From Coenobita brevimanus (taxonomy: Eukaryota; Arthropoda; Malacostraca; Decapoda; Coenobitidae), in contig CM064691.1 of NCBI GenBank assembly GCA_032717465.1, forward strand, positions 3,065,315 to 3,129,314: a stretch of 64,000 nt of DNA. The letters run 5' to 3'. Each line of letters opens with the position of its first letter. The first letter of the stretch is position 1. The notes beneath the pieces are model-generated. The model searched no databases and was not told the DNA's origin. It was given only the letters and a program-made list of their open reading frames with translations. Below, piece by piece: positions 1-12,232 of the stretch. The position numbers and the translations under genes were made by a program.

Positions 1-765
1 AGAAGATGTGTCTAGGAAAGGAATACTGAAAAGTTCATTTCCTACTGTTGCGTATTACCGTAGTCAAGAAGTTTTCATTAAAACATCGACGCTTTTCTTT
101 CATCTTTTATTACTTTTAGTGATTAAATACAGGTAGGTTCCAAATTGTTGATCCACAAATTGCTGCATCAATGGACACTTTGTGGATATCCTTTGTCCTA
201 TATATCTTCATGCGTGGCAACACTCCAGGCATACCGTATGTTAGCTGCCGGTGAAGCTGCTGGCACTCCTACGGAAAGAGATAATTACCCCCTGATCAGT
301 TCCTAGGTTAATTTCCTTTTTCTGGTGTGGCATCTATCATCCACTCACTTGATGTGCTGCCTGCTTCTTCCTTCATCTTTGATTTTTTTTTTTTTTTTCT
401 GCCCGCTCTCATTTCTTCCAATTTCTCTCAACTTTCCTCTCACTTTTTGCTACGCATCTGACTATTTCAGGTGGCCGTATATAGAGTGACAACGCTAATG
501 GTTTCCTGTAATCCAGGAAGCCATTTACAACGCTGGGTGTTAATCATATAACCAGATATTGGAACGATGTCGAGTCGACTATGGTGCCCCTGTTAATTGG
601 GTGGAGAGACGCAAATGCAGCGTTCTCCGGGAACGAAACTTCAGTACTTCCCCTCGCCTCGCTGTGGCGAGACACTATCCATTCACTGCACGGGACGGCC
701 CTACAGGAGCGGTTGCTTGTCCGCGGTTGGTGGTCTGCATCACTGTATGTACAAACTGTTGACCA

Positions 766-775
<10 letters not shown>
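1..775. other. Intergenic, no gene recognised
   Basis: I see no supported gene here. The stretch from about 560 to 760 is more GC-rich than its surroundings and open in three plus frames. It has no recognisable protein motif and runs straight into a CT-repeat, so I treat it as non-coding or an unrecognised repeat. Confidence 0.5.
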
Positions 776-796
<21 letters not shown>

Positions 797-968
797 GTCT
801 GTCTGTCTGTCTCTCTCTGTCTGTCTCTCTCTCTCCCTCTATTAATTAATATATATAAATGAATAAGTCAATCATTATATAAATAAAAAATAAACAAATC
901 TATCCATATATCTGTCTCCGTTTATCATTCAATCACTCTATCTATCTATCTATCGATCGATCTATCTA
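776..968. repeat. CT / CTGT microsatellite followed by ATCT array
   Basis: A compound simple repeat: (TC)n and (TCTG)n at 776-840, then an AT-rich spacer, then (ATCT)n with interruptions at about 938-968. It is read directly from the sequence. Confidence 0.95.
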
Positions 969-1234
969 TTATATATTAACCGGAGAATTTTTTAAAAATA
1001 TTTGACTCTGACACAGTTCCTGAAATAATAACTTAACTGTTCATATGGTAACACGTACACTGTTGATGAGATGTAGTATGCTTTGTGATGTCCTTTTCCT
1101 CCTTTCACATTTGTTGCTTGTGAGCTTTTCCAATAGATAACCCACGACATTCAGGAGATATAGATAGAACAGAGTAGAGATCTCTGATAAAAATTTTGGC
1201 TTTTGAGGGTGAGACACGACAAAGAAGCCATGGA

Positions 1235-2226
1235 CACGTGTGCATTCTAAGGACGCTGTACCCCATCGTATGCCACTATCAAACGATGGGCCAGAGACAT
1301 TAAGCATGGTAGCCAGAGTTTGGAAGATGACCCTATCCAGGCAGACTTGCAACTGCAACCTCCAAGGAAAATATGAACAAAGTGCACCATATTGTCCTAG
1401 AAAATAGACGAGGATCGACTGCTGAAATGGAACAAAGAACTGGTTTGTCACATGGATCCACTGAATATATCCTCTACCACCATTTGAACATGTTTAAGGT
1501 TTGTGCAAGATGGAGCCCCAAAATACTCACGGACGAGATGAAGGAGACCAAGGTGACAATCGCACTATCACTCTTGACCAGGTTTAAACACAACCCTTGC
1601 AGATGATTTCCACTCTCGTTTGGTAACCTGCGATGAAACCTGTTTATTTTACTGCGACCAAGAGAACAAACAGGAATCCAGGGAGTGGATCTCCGAAGAC
1701 CAAAAAATTCAAGGCGTCAAGATCCTCCAAGGGGATCATGGTCACTGCCTTCTGGGATAGCCAAGGCACCACTGAAGTTGACTACTGACCATATGGTACT
1801 ACAATGGGTGGTGAAAACTCGTATTATGCTGACCTTCTACGACGCCTGCACCATTCTGTCGAGGACGAGAGTAGGCCTGGAATAAACCTGTTGTGGCATG
1901 CTCCTTCACCAAGACAAGGCAGCTATACAGATATGTGGATATGAACCGTTGCCTCACTCGACATATTCACCTGTCCTGGCTGCCAGTAACAACACCTGTT
2001 TGCAGATATGAAGTAACGCCTTCGTGGAAGGAGACGATGATAAACTCAAAGAGGCTGCGGAAAGATGTTTAAGGATCAGACTTCCAACTTTTACTGGGAG
2101 AGTTTGCAGGTCTCCTCGAGATGGGAAAATGCATCAGTGTACAGGGGGATTACGAAGAAAAATGAAGTATGAAGTAAAACTTTTTGTCTACTCTGTCACT
2201 ATGAGGTTAAAAACTTTCTGACCTTG
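1235..2226 (+). pseudogene. Decayed mariner-family DNA transposon (transposase relic)
   Basis: Pieces of a mariner transposase can be followed in order across several frames. Around 1260-1350 there is a helix-turn-helix linker-like segment (PSYATIKRWARDIKHGSQS, SLEDDP). At 1373-1606 comes VHHIVLENRR, LSHGS, KVCARWSPKILTDEMKE and LLTRF. At about 1620-1690 lies the CDET stretch matching the first catalytic Asp block (normally GDETW), then a VTAFWDSQG-like block near 1740. The C-terminal end RWEKCISVQGDY lies near 2130-2160. Intact mariners encode about 345 residues in one frame; here several frameshifts and stops interrupt it, so it is dead. The end near 2195-2226 (GGTTAAAAACTTTCTGACC) resembles a mariner terminal inverted repeat. 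I found no clear matching left end, so the left boundary is approximate. It abuts a long CA array. Confidence 0.85.
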
Positions 2227-2227
2227 G

Positions 2228-2341
<114 letters not shown>

Positions 2342-2410
2342 TTGGTAAGAAAAAATGTGCTTCACAGCAGGAGCAGGGGTAATTAAGTGCAGTGTATAAC
2401 AGAAAATTCT

Positions 2411-2416
2411 TTTATT
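2411..2416 (-). terminator. Polyadenylation signal of the first cuticle gene
   Basis: TTTATT on the plus strand is AATAAA on the minus strand. It lies about 150 nt past the TAA stop of the cuticle gene, a normal distance for a compact arthropod 3' UTR. The second cuticle gene has an ATTAAA at the equivalent distance. Confidence 0.65.
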
Positions 2417-2565
2417 AAATATGGTGAAATTTTTGAAAATATATAAAGAGAAGTAAAATAATAGACGTCAGCGTCATAAGGTGAATCAGATCAGTATGTC
2501 GGCGTTGGTATTCGTGCACTTCCAGTGACTCGTTCATTCCGTTGTCGGTAGTTCCTTGGATTTAT

Positions 2566-3370
2566 TTACTTGGACTCGTCGGAGCCGTAGCTGCGGTGCT
2601 CGAAGGAGGCTGACTCGTAGGAGTCTGGGTAACGAGCCTCACCCTCGTACTGGACGTCAGCGATGTAGCCATCGTCACCGTCCACTTGGTAAGCGACCCT
2701 CTGCAGGCGACCGTCGGGCAGGTGCACGTAGTACGACCCCTGGGTGTTGTCGCCATCACGACCCTCCTGGTGACCGAAGTCGTTGCCAGAGGAGTCATCC
2801 CTCACGGCCCAGTTGAAGTCGTACCTGGCCTCACCGGACTCGTAGGACTCGAATGACTGTTGGTGGAAAGTGTCTAAATTAACAGCACGAACGAAAAGAC
2901 TCCCATCTGGAGATGATATGACCATGGAAACAAAGTCCCTGACTATGTATAAATGAATAGTTATAAATAAATAAAGGCCGTAGTGACTACTAACAAATAT
3001 ACAGTACTTATAACTGATATAAATGGAAACATTTAAATCAGCTAGATAATGAAAGAAAAAAAAAGTTTTAGTATGCCTTCTCCGGTTGCGTAAAAAAAAA
3101 AAAAAAAAGTGACCTACCCTAGATTCACCGTAGGATTCACGGCTATCAGCGGCGACCAGGGCAGCCAGGCCCAGTAGGATGAGGATCTGGACACGGCAGA
3201 GAGGAACGCATTACTCATTGGTTCATACACATTACCCACAGCTAAGATAAACGAAATCTTTTGAAAGTACCTTAGAATATTTAATGACACGTAATTAATA
3301 GGAATCAGATACAGTAGCAGAATATCCAAGAATGAATATGCCCATCCCGAAGATATGGATCTATTGAAAA

Positions 3371-3442
<72 letters not shown>

Positions 3443-3586
3443 CCCTCTCCATCTCTCCCTCTGTATATGTATATAATCACGTGGAAATATGCGTCCCTCT
3501 TATTCACTGATTAACGATATCATCTGGACATCCACTGAAGTACTTGCTCGTTCAAGGACAATGTTAATCCGTACCTTGGCGTTCAT
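2566..3586 (-). CDS. RR-2-like chitin-binding cuticle protein (pro-resilin-like), gene A
   Basis: A secreted structural protein of the exoskeleton, expected to bind chitin fibres in the procuticle. Three coding exons on the minus strand: 3575-3586 (MNAK), 3118-3186 (23 codons, ILILLGLAALVAADS...) and 2566-2856 (96 codons plus TAA), all joined in phase 0 with GT-AG introns of 388 and 261 bp. The product is 123 residues. Residues 1 to about 17 form a hydrophobic signal peptide with a likely cut after LVAA. Mature residues then contain YDFNWAV, GHQEGRDGD, QGSYYVHLPDGR, VAYQVDGDDGYIADV. This is the extended Rebers-Riddiford pattern, closest to RR-2 and to crustacean proteins usually annotated pro-resilin-like. 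The tail is rich in Tyr, Ser and Glu. The start is set by the short MNAK exon, which is identical in all three cuticle genes of the window and sits about 35 nt from the predicted transcription start. A near twin lies 6.5 kb away on the same strand. Procuticle location follows from the family; the exact fibre partner is inferred. Confidence 0.95.
3372..3441. repeat. (CA)n microsatellite in intron 1 of cuticle gene A
   Basis: A CA array of about 70 bp inside the first intron of gene A. It is absent from the corresponding intron of gene B. Confidence 0.97.
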
Positions 3587-3617
3587 TGTGATGTGTGCAA
3601 GTGTGTGGACGAACCGC

Positions 3618-3679
3618 AACTGAGGAGCCTACCGCTCTGGTCCCAATATATACCCTCACCCAACCGCCTTCACCTCACC
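3618..3679 (-). promoter_or_regulatory. Core promoter of cuticle gene A (TATA, initiator, shared upstream block)
   Basis: Read on the minus strand, TATATATT lies at 3645-3652. TCAGTT at 3618-3623 fits the arthropod initiator (TCAGT) about 28 bp downstream. Just upstream of the TATA box, GAGGTGAAGGCGG (3664-3676) is repeated exactly in front of the third cuticle gene at 56466-56478. The words GGTGAGGGTATA are shared with gene B. No hormone-response element was identified with confidence. Confidence 0.75.
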
Positions 3680-4120
3680 AACTTCATTTCATAACTTGCC
3701 CCGCCCTTGTCCTATTACTCTACAAGAGGCATTGGCAAGAATATTTTTGGAAAGAATTTGTGACCGAATGTGGCAAGGTATTTCTCCCCTAATAGAGGCG
3801 CAAAAAATAGTAATTATTCAGCGATTCGGTAGTACTGTCAAAGCGCATTCACCTATATGCTGTCATTGTTAAATCCATTTCCTACTAAGATATCATCTAA
3901 TTTTGTAATATTGGTTGTCGTCACTGACCGGAGGGACTGATGAGTTGAAGGAACCTACTTTTATTGCCATTCTTGTGTTGAATAAAAGCATGGACACCAT
4001 AATCATTAATTAACTCATAACGCAGAGATTGTAGAGAAAAAGTAGATATATAGTTGCTTGTGTGCTTTTCTTTTTCATGCAAAGGATTCCCTCGAACTGT
4101 TTCCTCACTCATGTGGCACT
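3680..4120. other. Intergenic, nothing recognised
   Basis: About 440 bases upstream of cuticle gene A. Enhancers for gene A may lie here, but no motif was recognised with confidence and short ORFs look random. Confidence 0.5.
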
Positions 4121-4124
4121 TAAC

Positions 4125-4613
4125 CGTTGGTCTGGATTCCTTGCGTGTGAGTATGAATTCTGTGAGTATGGATGTGGATTGCGTGAGAGTGGGTGTGTAC
4201 TCCGTCGCTGGAAATTCTGTTAGTGTAGTTACTATGGTCGCTGTTTCTGTGGGTGTGAATTCTGTGTTGGTGGATTTTGGGGGGAGTGTTTGTGAATTGT
4301 GTAGGTGTGAGTTGTGTGGGTGTGGGCGTGAATTCTCTGCGTGTGAATTCTGTGAGGTATAAGTGTGGATTTTATGGGTGTGAATGTGAATTGTTTGGGT
4401 CTTGGTGTGGATTCATTGGATATGGATATGGATTAGATGGCTCCGGATGTGGATTTTTTGTTAATCATTGTCATGTATTGTGTACTGAGTTTGTGGGTGT
4501 GAGTGTGACTTTTTGGTTGGGTGTTGAATATAATAGTGTACGCTTGAATACTGTGGCGTGGGGATATGGGTGTGCACTCTGTGGATGTGGGATGGGAGTC
4601 TGTCAGTCTGGAC

Positions 4614-4671
<58 letters not shown>

Positions 4672-4672
4672 A

Positions 4673-4709
<37 letters not shown>
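4125..4709 (+). repeat. Degenerate GTGTGAATTCTGTG-type minisatellite ending in TA and GT arrays
   Basis: From 4125 to about 4610 the plus strand is built from variants of a unit of about 12 bp (GGTGTGAATTCT, with GGATGTGGATT and similar). A (TA)n core with interruptions and (GT)n follow at 4614-4709. The 102- and 131-codon ORFs here are rich in Cys, Gly and Val only because of the repeat, so I do not call a gene. Confidence 0.8.
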
Positions 4710-4710
<1 letters not shown>

Positions 4711-5550
4711 CAATTTATTCCTTAGCAAAGGGCTTTGCTCATCCTGCTACAGATAAATGTCGATTATGCAATTAACGTATACGAAGCCTTTGGGTGCTGG
4801 AGAGGGGCGCCTTTGAGAGGTGACATTTAGCTGGACGGCCCCGCTGCCTGGCAAAGCAAACGCCTCTCAACAGTCTCTCTGTTCCTTGAAAAGTGGATGG
4901 TGGAAAGCAAGTGGGTAACTTCTGCCTGCAGTCTACTGGGTAAACATTCGTTTGAACCTTGGGTTATAACAACTACTACCCGCACGAAGCATTTTACTGC
5001 CTCTGTTTGTATATGAGTATGTACGGTACCTTTACTCTCCAGCTACTCTGGTTCTTAATGAAATTCTCATAAAATAATTGGAATGAATTTATTGAGGCAG
5101 CATAAACGTGAAAGGATAAACTGTGTTACCTTCTCAAGCTCCAACACCTTATCAGCAGCGCGTAGTATTTGGCGCGACCATGAAAGAATTATTAATGCTG
5201 ACTGCATTTTCGGATGTCGTGCATTCCGGTATCCAAGATCTCATCTAGTTTAAGATTAAGCCTATCAGTTTACTGCTGACACTTCTAAGATTCTGCCTGT
5301 AGAGAAGCTGCCTCGAAACACAAATATCACTGATTAAGTGAATTATGAGTGATGGTCAATCAACCTCGACGTACGCCGGCCAGCCGGATGCCGGGCACCA
5401 TTTCAGCAGTCGGCATCATGTCTGCGTATGATGCATTGCGAGACTCATTCAGTCTCCTCTGCTTTTCATGCACTGAACAAAAGAAAAAAAAAGAATCTAT
5501 TAATTTTCAAAAATGGCTAAATTACGCTGGGTTAGTTTTGATCACACAGG
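4710..5550. other. Intergenic, nothing recognised
   Basis: No coding potential, RNA gene or repeat was identified in about 840 bases of mixed composition. Confidence 0.5.
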
Positions 5551-5552
5551 GT

Positions 5553-5638
<86 letters not shown>
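5553..5638. repeat. (TA)n(GA)n compound microsatellite
   Basis: A TA array running into a GA array, about 85 bp in total. Confidence 0.97.
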
Positions 5639-5639
<1 letters not shown>

Positions 5640-5799
5640 TAACACCAAGTATATAGACAGAGAGATGATTGAGAAATGAATATTGCTTGGTGAGTGGATG
5701 GAAGGACAGACACAAAGATGGATTTATAGGTAGTTCTCAAAATACAATGGTAGATGGGTGCACAGTTAGACAGATACACAGAAGAAATAGATGGATGAA

Positions 5800-6551
<752 letters not shown>

Positions 6552-6559
6552 AATTCAAA

Positions 6560-7605
6560 TATACATAGTTCTCTCTCTCTCTCTCTCTACATACGGATCG
6601 ATAGAAGAATAGAGCGATCGATCTATAGGTAGGAAGATACATAGAGACTGATAGACAGATAGTGGTACTGTGCCATCTGATAAGTCTCTTTCATTGGCCA
6701 GAACCTGTAATGGCAAAGAATCTCTACAATATCTATTCCCTACCGTTAACTGAAAGACAAACTAAATTACTTTTTGCTGAACGGTTCGGACCCTCCTATG
6801 TCTGGAATGTACACTTTCCCCAAAGATCCGGCAGGAAAACAACTTGGTTGTTCTAATTTTATTTGCTAGGTTTCTAATTCTGATCTACAGGTTCCTGTGA
6901 GAATGAATGAACAGTTAGTATATAACCCTATATATACGCTTCCTGCACTTGCTTATCTTTATCTTTGTTGTATTTATATATTTCACAGTTATTATTGTCG
7001 TCTTCATTGTCGTTTTGCCTTTTTCTTTACTTTGTCATTATTCGTCTGTTTTTGCTCTCCCTTTAACTTTTCTTTTTTATCTTTCTCTTCCTATTTTTAA
7101 AGTTGAGGTGCCCCCCTCCCCCCTCTGTGTAAACCTGACCCCTTCAGAGGAGATCATTCAGTCTTTAGGGTTGACCCCGAGGGGTGTTGCAGGAAGAGGT
7201 CTATGTTGCTATGCTTCAGTATTTTTTTTCCATCATCTTCATCGTCTCCCTTTTCGTTTGTACCTCTGTTTTTTTCGTTGATTTCGTTTTCATTGTCAGT
7301 AAGTGCTCAGATTTCCTCTCCCATTAATACATTTTACTGAACACATTTATGTACATCTTTATTTTCGGGAAGAAACTGACTTCTCAACATACTGTAACTT
7401 TCTGATTCATCGTATTATTCTTGAACCTTGCTTTGGATTGTTTTTCTTCAAGCTAATAGTTTTAAAAGCATTTCCTGTCCCAGTTACTATTATGAATTAC
7501 GTAATCAGCACATTTTCATTCATCTTGTTTACAAACATCTCTCAGATCAAATGCTTTTCTATATGCCATTTACACCAAGGAGCGACTCTTGCAAGTGTAG
7601 TATTT
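6560..7605. other. Intergenic, T-rich, nothing recognised
   Basis: Short CT and GATA-like tracts at the left, then about 900 bases of T-rich sequence. The ORFs of about 110 codons here are rich in Phe, Leu and Ser because of T-richness and show no domain. Confidence 0.5.
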
Positions 7606-7606
7606 T

Positions 7607-7738
<132 letters not shown>

Positions 7739-7739
7739 C

Positions 7740-8880
7740 ATTCTTACAGTCGAATCGGGGCACATCATTAGGAACGAATAAGACTCACCACACAGCACTC
7801 CACTGAGGAAGATGGTGATCAGGCGTGAAAAGTTGCGGTAACTTCTGAGCAATGATAATAGTTTTGACTTTATTCTAGTGTAATACATCGAATTTATATA
7901 TTTATTCATTTATTTTATTTATTTATTTATTTTTGCAAATTGCTTGAGATATACAGGATACTATTGAATTCTGTATTTTCTGTAACTTTGAGGCTGCACT
8001 GAACCAGTCTTCAAGACTGAAGAGTAAGGATCAGAACCAAAACATTTATATACCGGAGAATTTACTTCCTTCTGTCCCCCGTCTTAACCTCAGTGCTCGC
8101 TACATGTTTTTGATAGTAAAACCTATCCATTGGTTAGTTACATCATTTAAACAAATATATACTGCCTGCAAAAGTTTTCTCGTTTGTTTATCAAAGCTCT
8201 TTTCAATGACTACAGTTTCATCCCATTTTGGTATATGTCTTTACTCATCTATGCCAGAACTAGGGATTTCCATAGTCTGTTTGCTTACATTAGTTTTGTG
8301 CTTCCACGATTTTAGTTTCAAAGCCTTGTTATGCATCTCTTCCTATGTACATTACTGACATAATTTGCACAGCACGTTGTAGACTGTACTCTTCTCATCT
8401 CTAATTCATTCCTGTGCAGTTTTAATTGCATCACTGATTAAAATTCCTGAGGAAGCTCCATAAACGTCTCGATTCTAGTCCTTACACCTCAGTGTCTGAT
8501 GATGGTTTATGTTAGAAGAAATCAAGCTCTATCCTGTGCATCTCACCCATCCAGTTTATCCACTTGCCACAATAGATAGGCCAAATATAATTATGTCTTG
8601 ACAATGCTCGTAGTCAGCAGTCTGATACAAGTCATAGTAGCAGATTGCTAGACATACCCCAACACGTTTGTTTCTTGTCACTTTATGCAAACCACACAAA
8701 TGTAAGGTAGTACAAATATTAGCTGCAGTCATCTTTTAAAACTTCCGACGAACAATACTGGTTTATTCGTACATCCAGCTACCTATCACTGTGGACTGAT
8801 AGCCTATTGTAGAAAAATAAATAGTAATGTACCTGCAGGGGAAGAAAAGAGGACATAGTTAAGTTCACTACGTAACGGAG
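7740..8880. other. Intergenic, nothing recognised
   Basis: About 1.1 kb of moderately AT-rich DNA between the GA array and the 3' end of cuticle gene B. No gene, RNA or named repeat was seen. (ATTT)n-like bases lie near 7905-7935. Confidence 0.5.
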
Positions 8881-8886
8881 ATTTCG

Positions 8887-8892
8887 TTTAAT
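8887..8892 (-). terminator. Probable polyadenylation signal of cuticle gene B
   Basis: TTTAAT on the plus strand is ATTAAA on the minus strand, about 150 nt past the stop of gene B. This matches the position of AATAAA in gene A. Confidence 0.5.
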
Positions 8893-9041
8893 AAATAAGG
8901 TCAAACATTCGGCAATAAATAATGATCAATGAAATCCTGGGTTGTAGTGCGAGGAGGTGGATCGGATCAGTATGTCGGCGTTGGTATTCGTGCACTTCCA
9001 GTGACTCGTTCATTCCGTTGTTGTCAGTTCCTTGGATTTAT

Positions 9042-9921
9042 TTACTTGGACTCGTCGGAGCCGTAGCTGCGGTGCTCGAAGGAGGCTGACTCGTAGGAGT
9101 CTGGGTAACGAGCCTCACCCTCGTATTGGACGTCAGCGATGTAGCCAGTGTCACCGTCCACTTGGTAAGCGACCCTCTGCAGGCGACCGTCGGGCAGGTG
9201 CACGTAGTACGACCCCTGGGTGTTGTCGCCATCACGACCCTCCTGGTGACCGAAGTCGTTGCCGGAGGAGTCGTCCCTCACGGCCCAGTTGAAGTCGTAC
9301 CTGGCCTCACCGGACTCGTAGGACTCGAATGACTGTTGGTGGAACGATATCCAAATTAACAGTAAGTACAAAAAAGTAGTTTTTTGTGATGCTAAAAACA
9401 TATTCCTCAGATATATATGAGTGAATGAAAATATGAATAGTAGCTAATAACAAATATAGCGGAAAACAGTTAAACCAACTAGATGAAAAAAAAAGTGAAA
9501 CAAAAGCTTTAGTCGGCCATAGTTCTTGAGTAAAATGAAAAAAAGAAAATGAAACAAGTGACCTACGCTGGAATCACCGTAGAATTCACGGCTATCGGCG
9601 GCGACCAGGGCAGCCAGGCCCAGCAGGATGAGGATCTGGACACAGCAGAGAGGAAAACATAAGTCATTGGTGTATATGCAGTATATTACCAAGAGCAACA
9701 ATGAGGCAGGTTATTGTTCATACTGTGAAAACATTTTGTATTGTTTTACGCATTCCATATTAATTAAGTGACATGTTAAGAATATTCCAAGACAGAAATA
9801 TGTTCTGCGAAGGATGAACTGAAAGTAATATTATTGCTATGTATTTCGCGCCGAATTACTCCCCTAATTTTTGCTTAACCCCATCCATTTTTGTCTGTTT
9901 GCCAACCCTTTTGACTATCAG

Positions 9922-9980
<59 letters not shown>

Positions 9981-10205
9981 GATACCAAGAGACAACTTCA
10001 TTTTGCCTGAGATATTCATGCTGCTCATTGCTTTAAAGTCATTAAAAAAAAAAAAAAAATCAACTGTTTACTATAGGTGGGTGCTGTAGTGATTCAGGAA
10101 ACGACCAACATGTGTTTCTCTACATTACCCTCCTAGGATTATCCTAATGTCTCCATAACTATTTGCTCCCTCTTGGACGTTGTTTACTCATACCTTAGCG
10201 TTCAT
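9042..10205 (-). CDS. RR-2-like chitin-binding cuticle protein (pro-resilin-like), gene B
   Basis: A tandem paralogue of gene A with the same role: a secreted, chitin-binding procuticle protein. Coding exons on the minus strand are 10194-10205 (MNAK), 9567-9635 (23 codons) and 9042-9332 (96 codons plus TAA), with phase-0 GT-AG introns of 558 and 234 bp. The product is 123 residues. Signal peptide residues are 1 to about 17, then the extended R&R domain (YDFNWAV, GHQEGRDGD, QGSYYVHLPDGR, VDGDTGYIADV). Exon 3 differs from gene A at only about five of 291 bases, giving one amino-acid change there (DGDD to DGDT). Exon 2 differs more (REFYGDSS against RESYGESR). The 3' UTR next to the stop is also nearly identical, while the introns have drifted and differ in length and microsatellite content. 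The start rests on the MNAK exon shared with the other two genes. Plus-strand ORFs covering exon 3 are shadows. Confidence 0.95.
9926..9978. repeat. (TC)n microsatellite in intron 1 of cuticle gene B
   Basis: A TC array of about 53 bp inside intron 1 of gene B. Confidence 0.97.
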
Positions 10206-10235
10206 TGTGATGTGTGTGAGTATGTGGACGTCCCG

Positions 10236-10275
10236 TAACTGGGGAGGCAACCGCTCCGGCCTCAATTTATACCCT
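10236..10275 (-). promoter_or_regulatory. Core promoter of cuticle gene B
   Basis: On the minus strand TATAAAT lies at 10265-10271. CAGTTA at 10236-10241, a good initiator, lies about 28 bp downstream, and the ATG follows about 35 bp later. The words GGTGAGGGTATA are shared with gene A, but the GAGGTGAAGGCGG block of genes A and C is not seen here. Confidence 0.75.
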
Positions 10276-10721
10276 CACCTGCCCTCCCTCTCCTCATCAG
10301 TCTATTTCCTCACCTGCCCTGCTTCTTCTCGTCCTCTCCTCAGCCTTACCTCCGTTAACCCAGTTTTTGTAGGGTTATTGCAATATCACCGAAGGTCAGC
10401 CGATACACTTAACTTCTACATTAACATAGGAGGATGACACTTGAAATTTTACTCCTGTAAAGTTATTCTTGGTAATTATTTGTGAATTTTAAGAACTTAG
10501 CATATTCCTGCCTTTTTATCCTGCTTAGATCTTGAATGAATACAAAATACTCACTGAGTGTTAATCATTACTGTGGCATGAATGTTTCAGATAATCATTT
10601 AATTTATTCAGCACTGCTTGGGTCTGGCGAATTTAGATTACAACTGTAAGCAAGGACACTTTACTTGGATCATAGGTCGCCAGGCATTTATATGAGAGTG
10701 ACGCGTGGTTACATTTTACTG

Positions 10722-10868
10722 ATTATTATTATTATTATTATTGTTGTTGTTGTTGTTGTTGTTGTTGTAGTTGTTCTTGATATTATTATTATTATTATTA
10801 TCATCATTATTATTATTATCATTATTATATGTGTTGTTATCCCTATTCTTGGTGGTGGTGGTGGTGGT
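10722..10868. repeat. (ATT)n / (GTT)n / (ATC)n / (GGT)n compound trinucleotide array
   Basis: Runs of ATT, GTT, ATT/ATC, then GGT triplets. Homopolymer-like ORFs (poly-Ile, poly-Val, poly-Asn) come from it and are not genes. Confidence 0.95.
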
Positions 10869-10869
10869 T

Positions 10870-11585
10870 GTAGGAGAAAGCTTTAACGCCAATAAGTACC
10901 ACGCCCAAACCGGCCACTGCTGAACCCCCATTTTCACAGTGTGTTAAGTGTGGGCCTGAACCCCCACATACTGCTGTCCCCTCCCACTGCGTCCACCTCC
11001 TTCACCCTTTTTTGTGATGTCTGATTGCACTAGGACCGTCTCTAATGCAACCTCCACCTACCAACACTTACCATTCCCGTCCCTCTCCCCGCCTACTCCC
11101 CGACTCATTCATTATCTGGCTACCCCATGTCTTCTTATATTCTACCCGTCATACAACACCCATCTTCACAGGGTATACTTCACCATCAATTAACATCCCA
11201 GCCTGTCCTGCCCACCCCCTTCCATCACCTCACCCTTCATCTATAGCGTCACGTCAAACTACTAAGACAGTTTTGTTCCCTTCATGTTATGCGATTTTGA
11301 CAGGGTGTATTCATTCCACTCTGCCTCACCACTACCTCCATCTATGGCTTTCCTTCAACCCCATCCGCCCACCTTCCTTTTACCCCACCCATTTACAGTA
11401 TACTCTCTTGTGATGAATATTATAACACTGACGTATACTTCAGCTCGACCTACAAAGGCTATATTCCCGGGGTATACTTTGCCTATGATACATCGCCACT
11501 TACTATCATAACAGTCCATTCTGTCCAATTGACTCCCATACCACAGACCACACCCAGTGCTGAAGTCTGAATTGTCACGTGTAAC
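10870..11585. other. C-rich intergenic DNA, nothing recognised
   Basis: A C- and T-rich plus strand with two related words, GGTATACTTCACC near 11170 and GGTATACTTTGCC near 11480, which hint at a diverged duplication. The 122-codon ORF is a composition effect. Confidence 0.45.
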
Positions 11586-11589
11586 ATCA

Positions 11590-11612
11590 ACAAAAACAAC
11601 AATAACAAAGGC

Positions 11613-11650
<38 letters not shown>

Positions 11651-11801
11651 TAATAATAGCAACAACAACAACAATAACAATAACCATAACCATAACAATA
11701 ACTATAACAGTAATAACAACAATAACAACAATAATGACAATAACAACAACAATAACAATAACAACAATAACAATAGCAACAACAATAACAATAATAATAA
11801 C

Positions 11802-11836
<35 letters not shown>

Positions 11837-11879
11837 CAGCAACAACAACAACAGTAATAATAATTATAATAATAATAAT
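11590..11879. repeat. Imperfect (AAT)n / (AAC)n array
   Basis: About 290 bp of AAT, AAC and ATAACC-like triplets. Poly-Thr/Ile ORFs on one strand and poly-Tyr/Cys or Val/Ile ORFs on the other are artefacts of it. Confidence 0.95.
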
Positions 11880-11894
11880 CCGTCCATCCATCCA

Positions 11895-12018
11895 TCATCC
11901 AATCCTACGTTGTCCCATGAGGAGCGTAGGGGCCCAGGGCTAGGCAGTTGGTCCCGACATTTAAGATGAGAGTGAACCAATAAAATGCTACTACTACTAC
12001 TTCTACTACTACTACTAA
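11895..12018 (+). mobile_element. Interspersed repeat copy with CTA tail (family shared with 24.07 kb)
   Basis: The words ATGAGGAGCGTAGG, GGGCTAGGCAG and GACATTTAAGATGAGAG recur with a few changes at 24072-24150. This copy ends in a (CTA)n array, the typical 3' tail of a SINE or LINE. No tRNA head is visible in either copy, so this may be the 3' end only. Confidence 0.6.
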
Positions 12019-12232
12019 CAATATTGCCCCATAACGTCACTTTCTTGCTCACACCTCTTTGCCTCTGTATTAATCTGAATGGACATTATGTACCTGAACA
12101 AACCTTAAATAACTCAGAATATTAAACGATTGGACTGACTGGCTGATCTCTGGTATACGCCTTCAATGGTATGATTTTATGCGATGTTAACTGAACCTTA
12201 GCCACCGTGATGGACCTGTCTGAAAGCACATT

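Noticed and set aside
2556..2816. Plus-strand ORF of 86 codons antisense to cuticle gene A exon 3 (and its twin at 9032-9292)
   Set aside because: It is a shadow of a codon-biased coding exon; the two copies exist only because the exons are near identical.
11355..11891. Minus ORF of 178 codons made of Ile/Val runs, looking like membrane segments
   Set aside because: It is a direct translation of an AAT/AAC triplet array, not a membrane protein.
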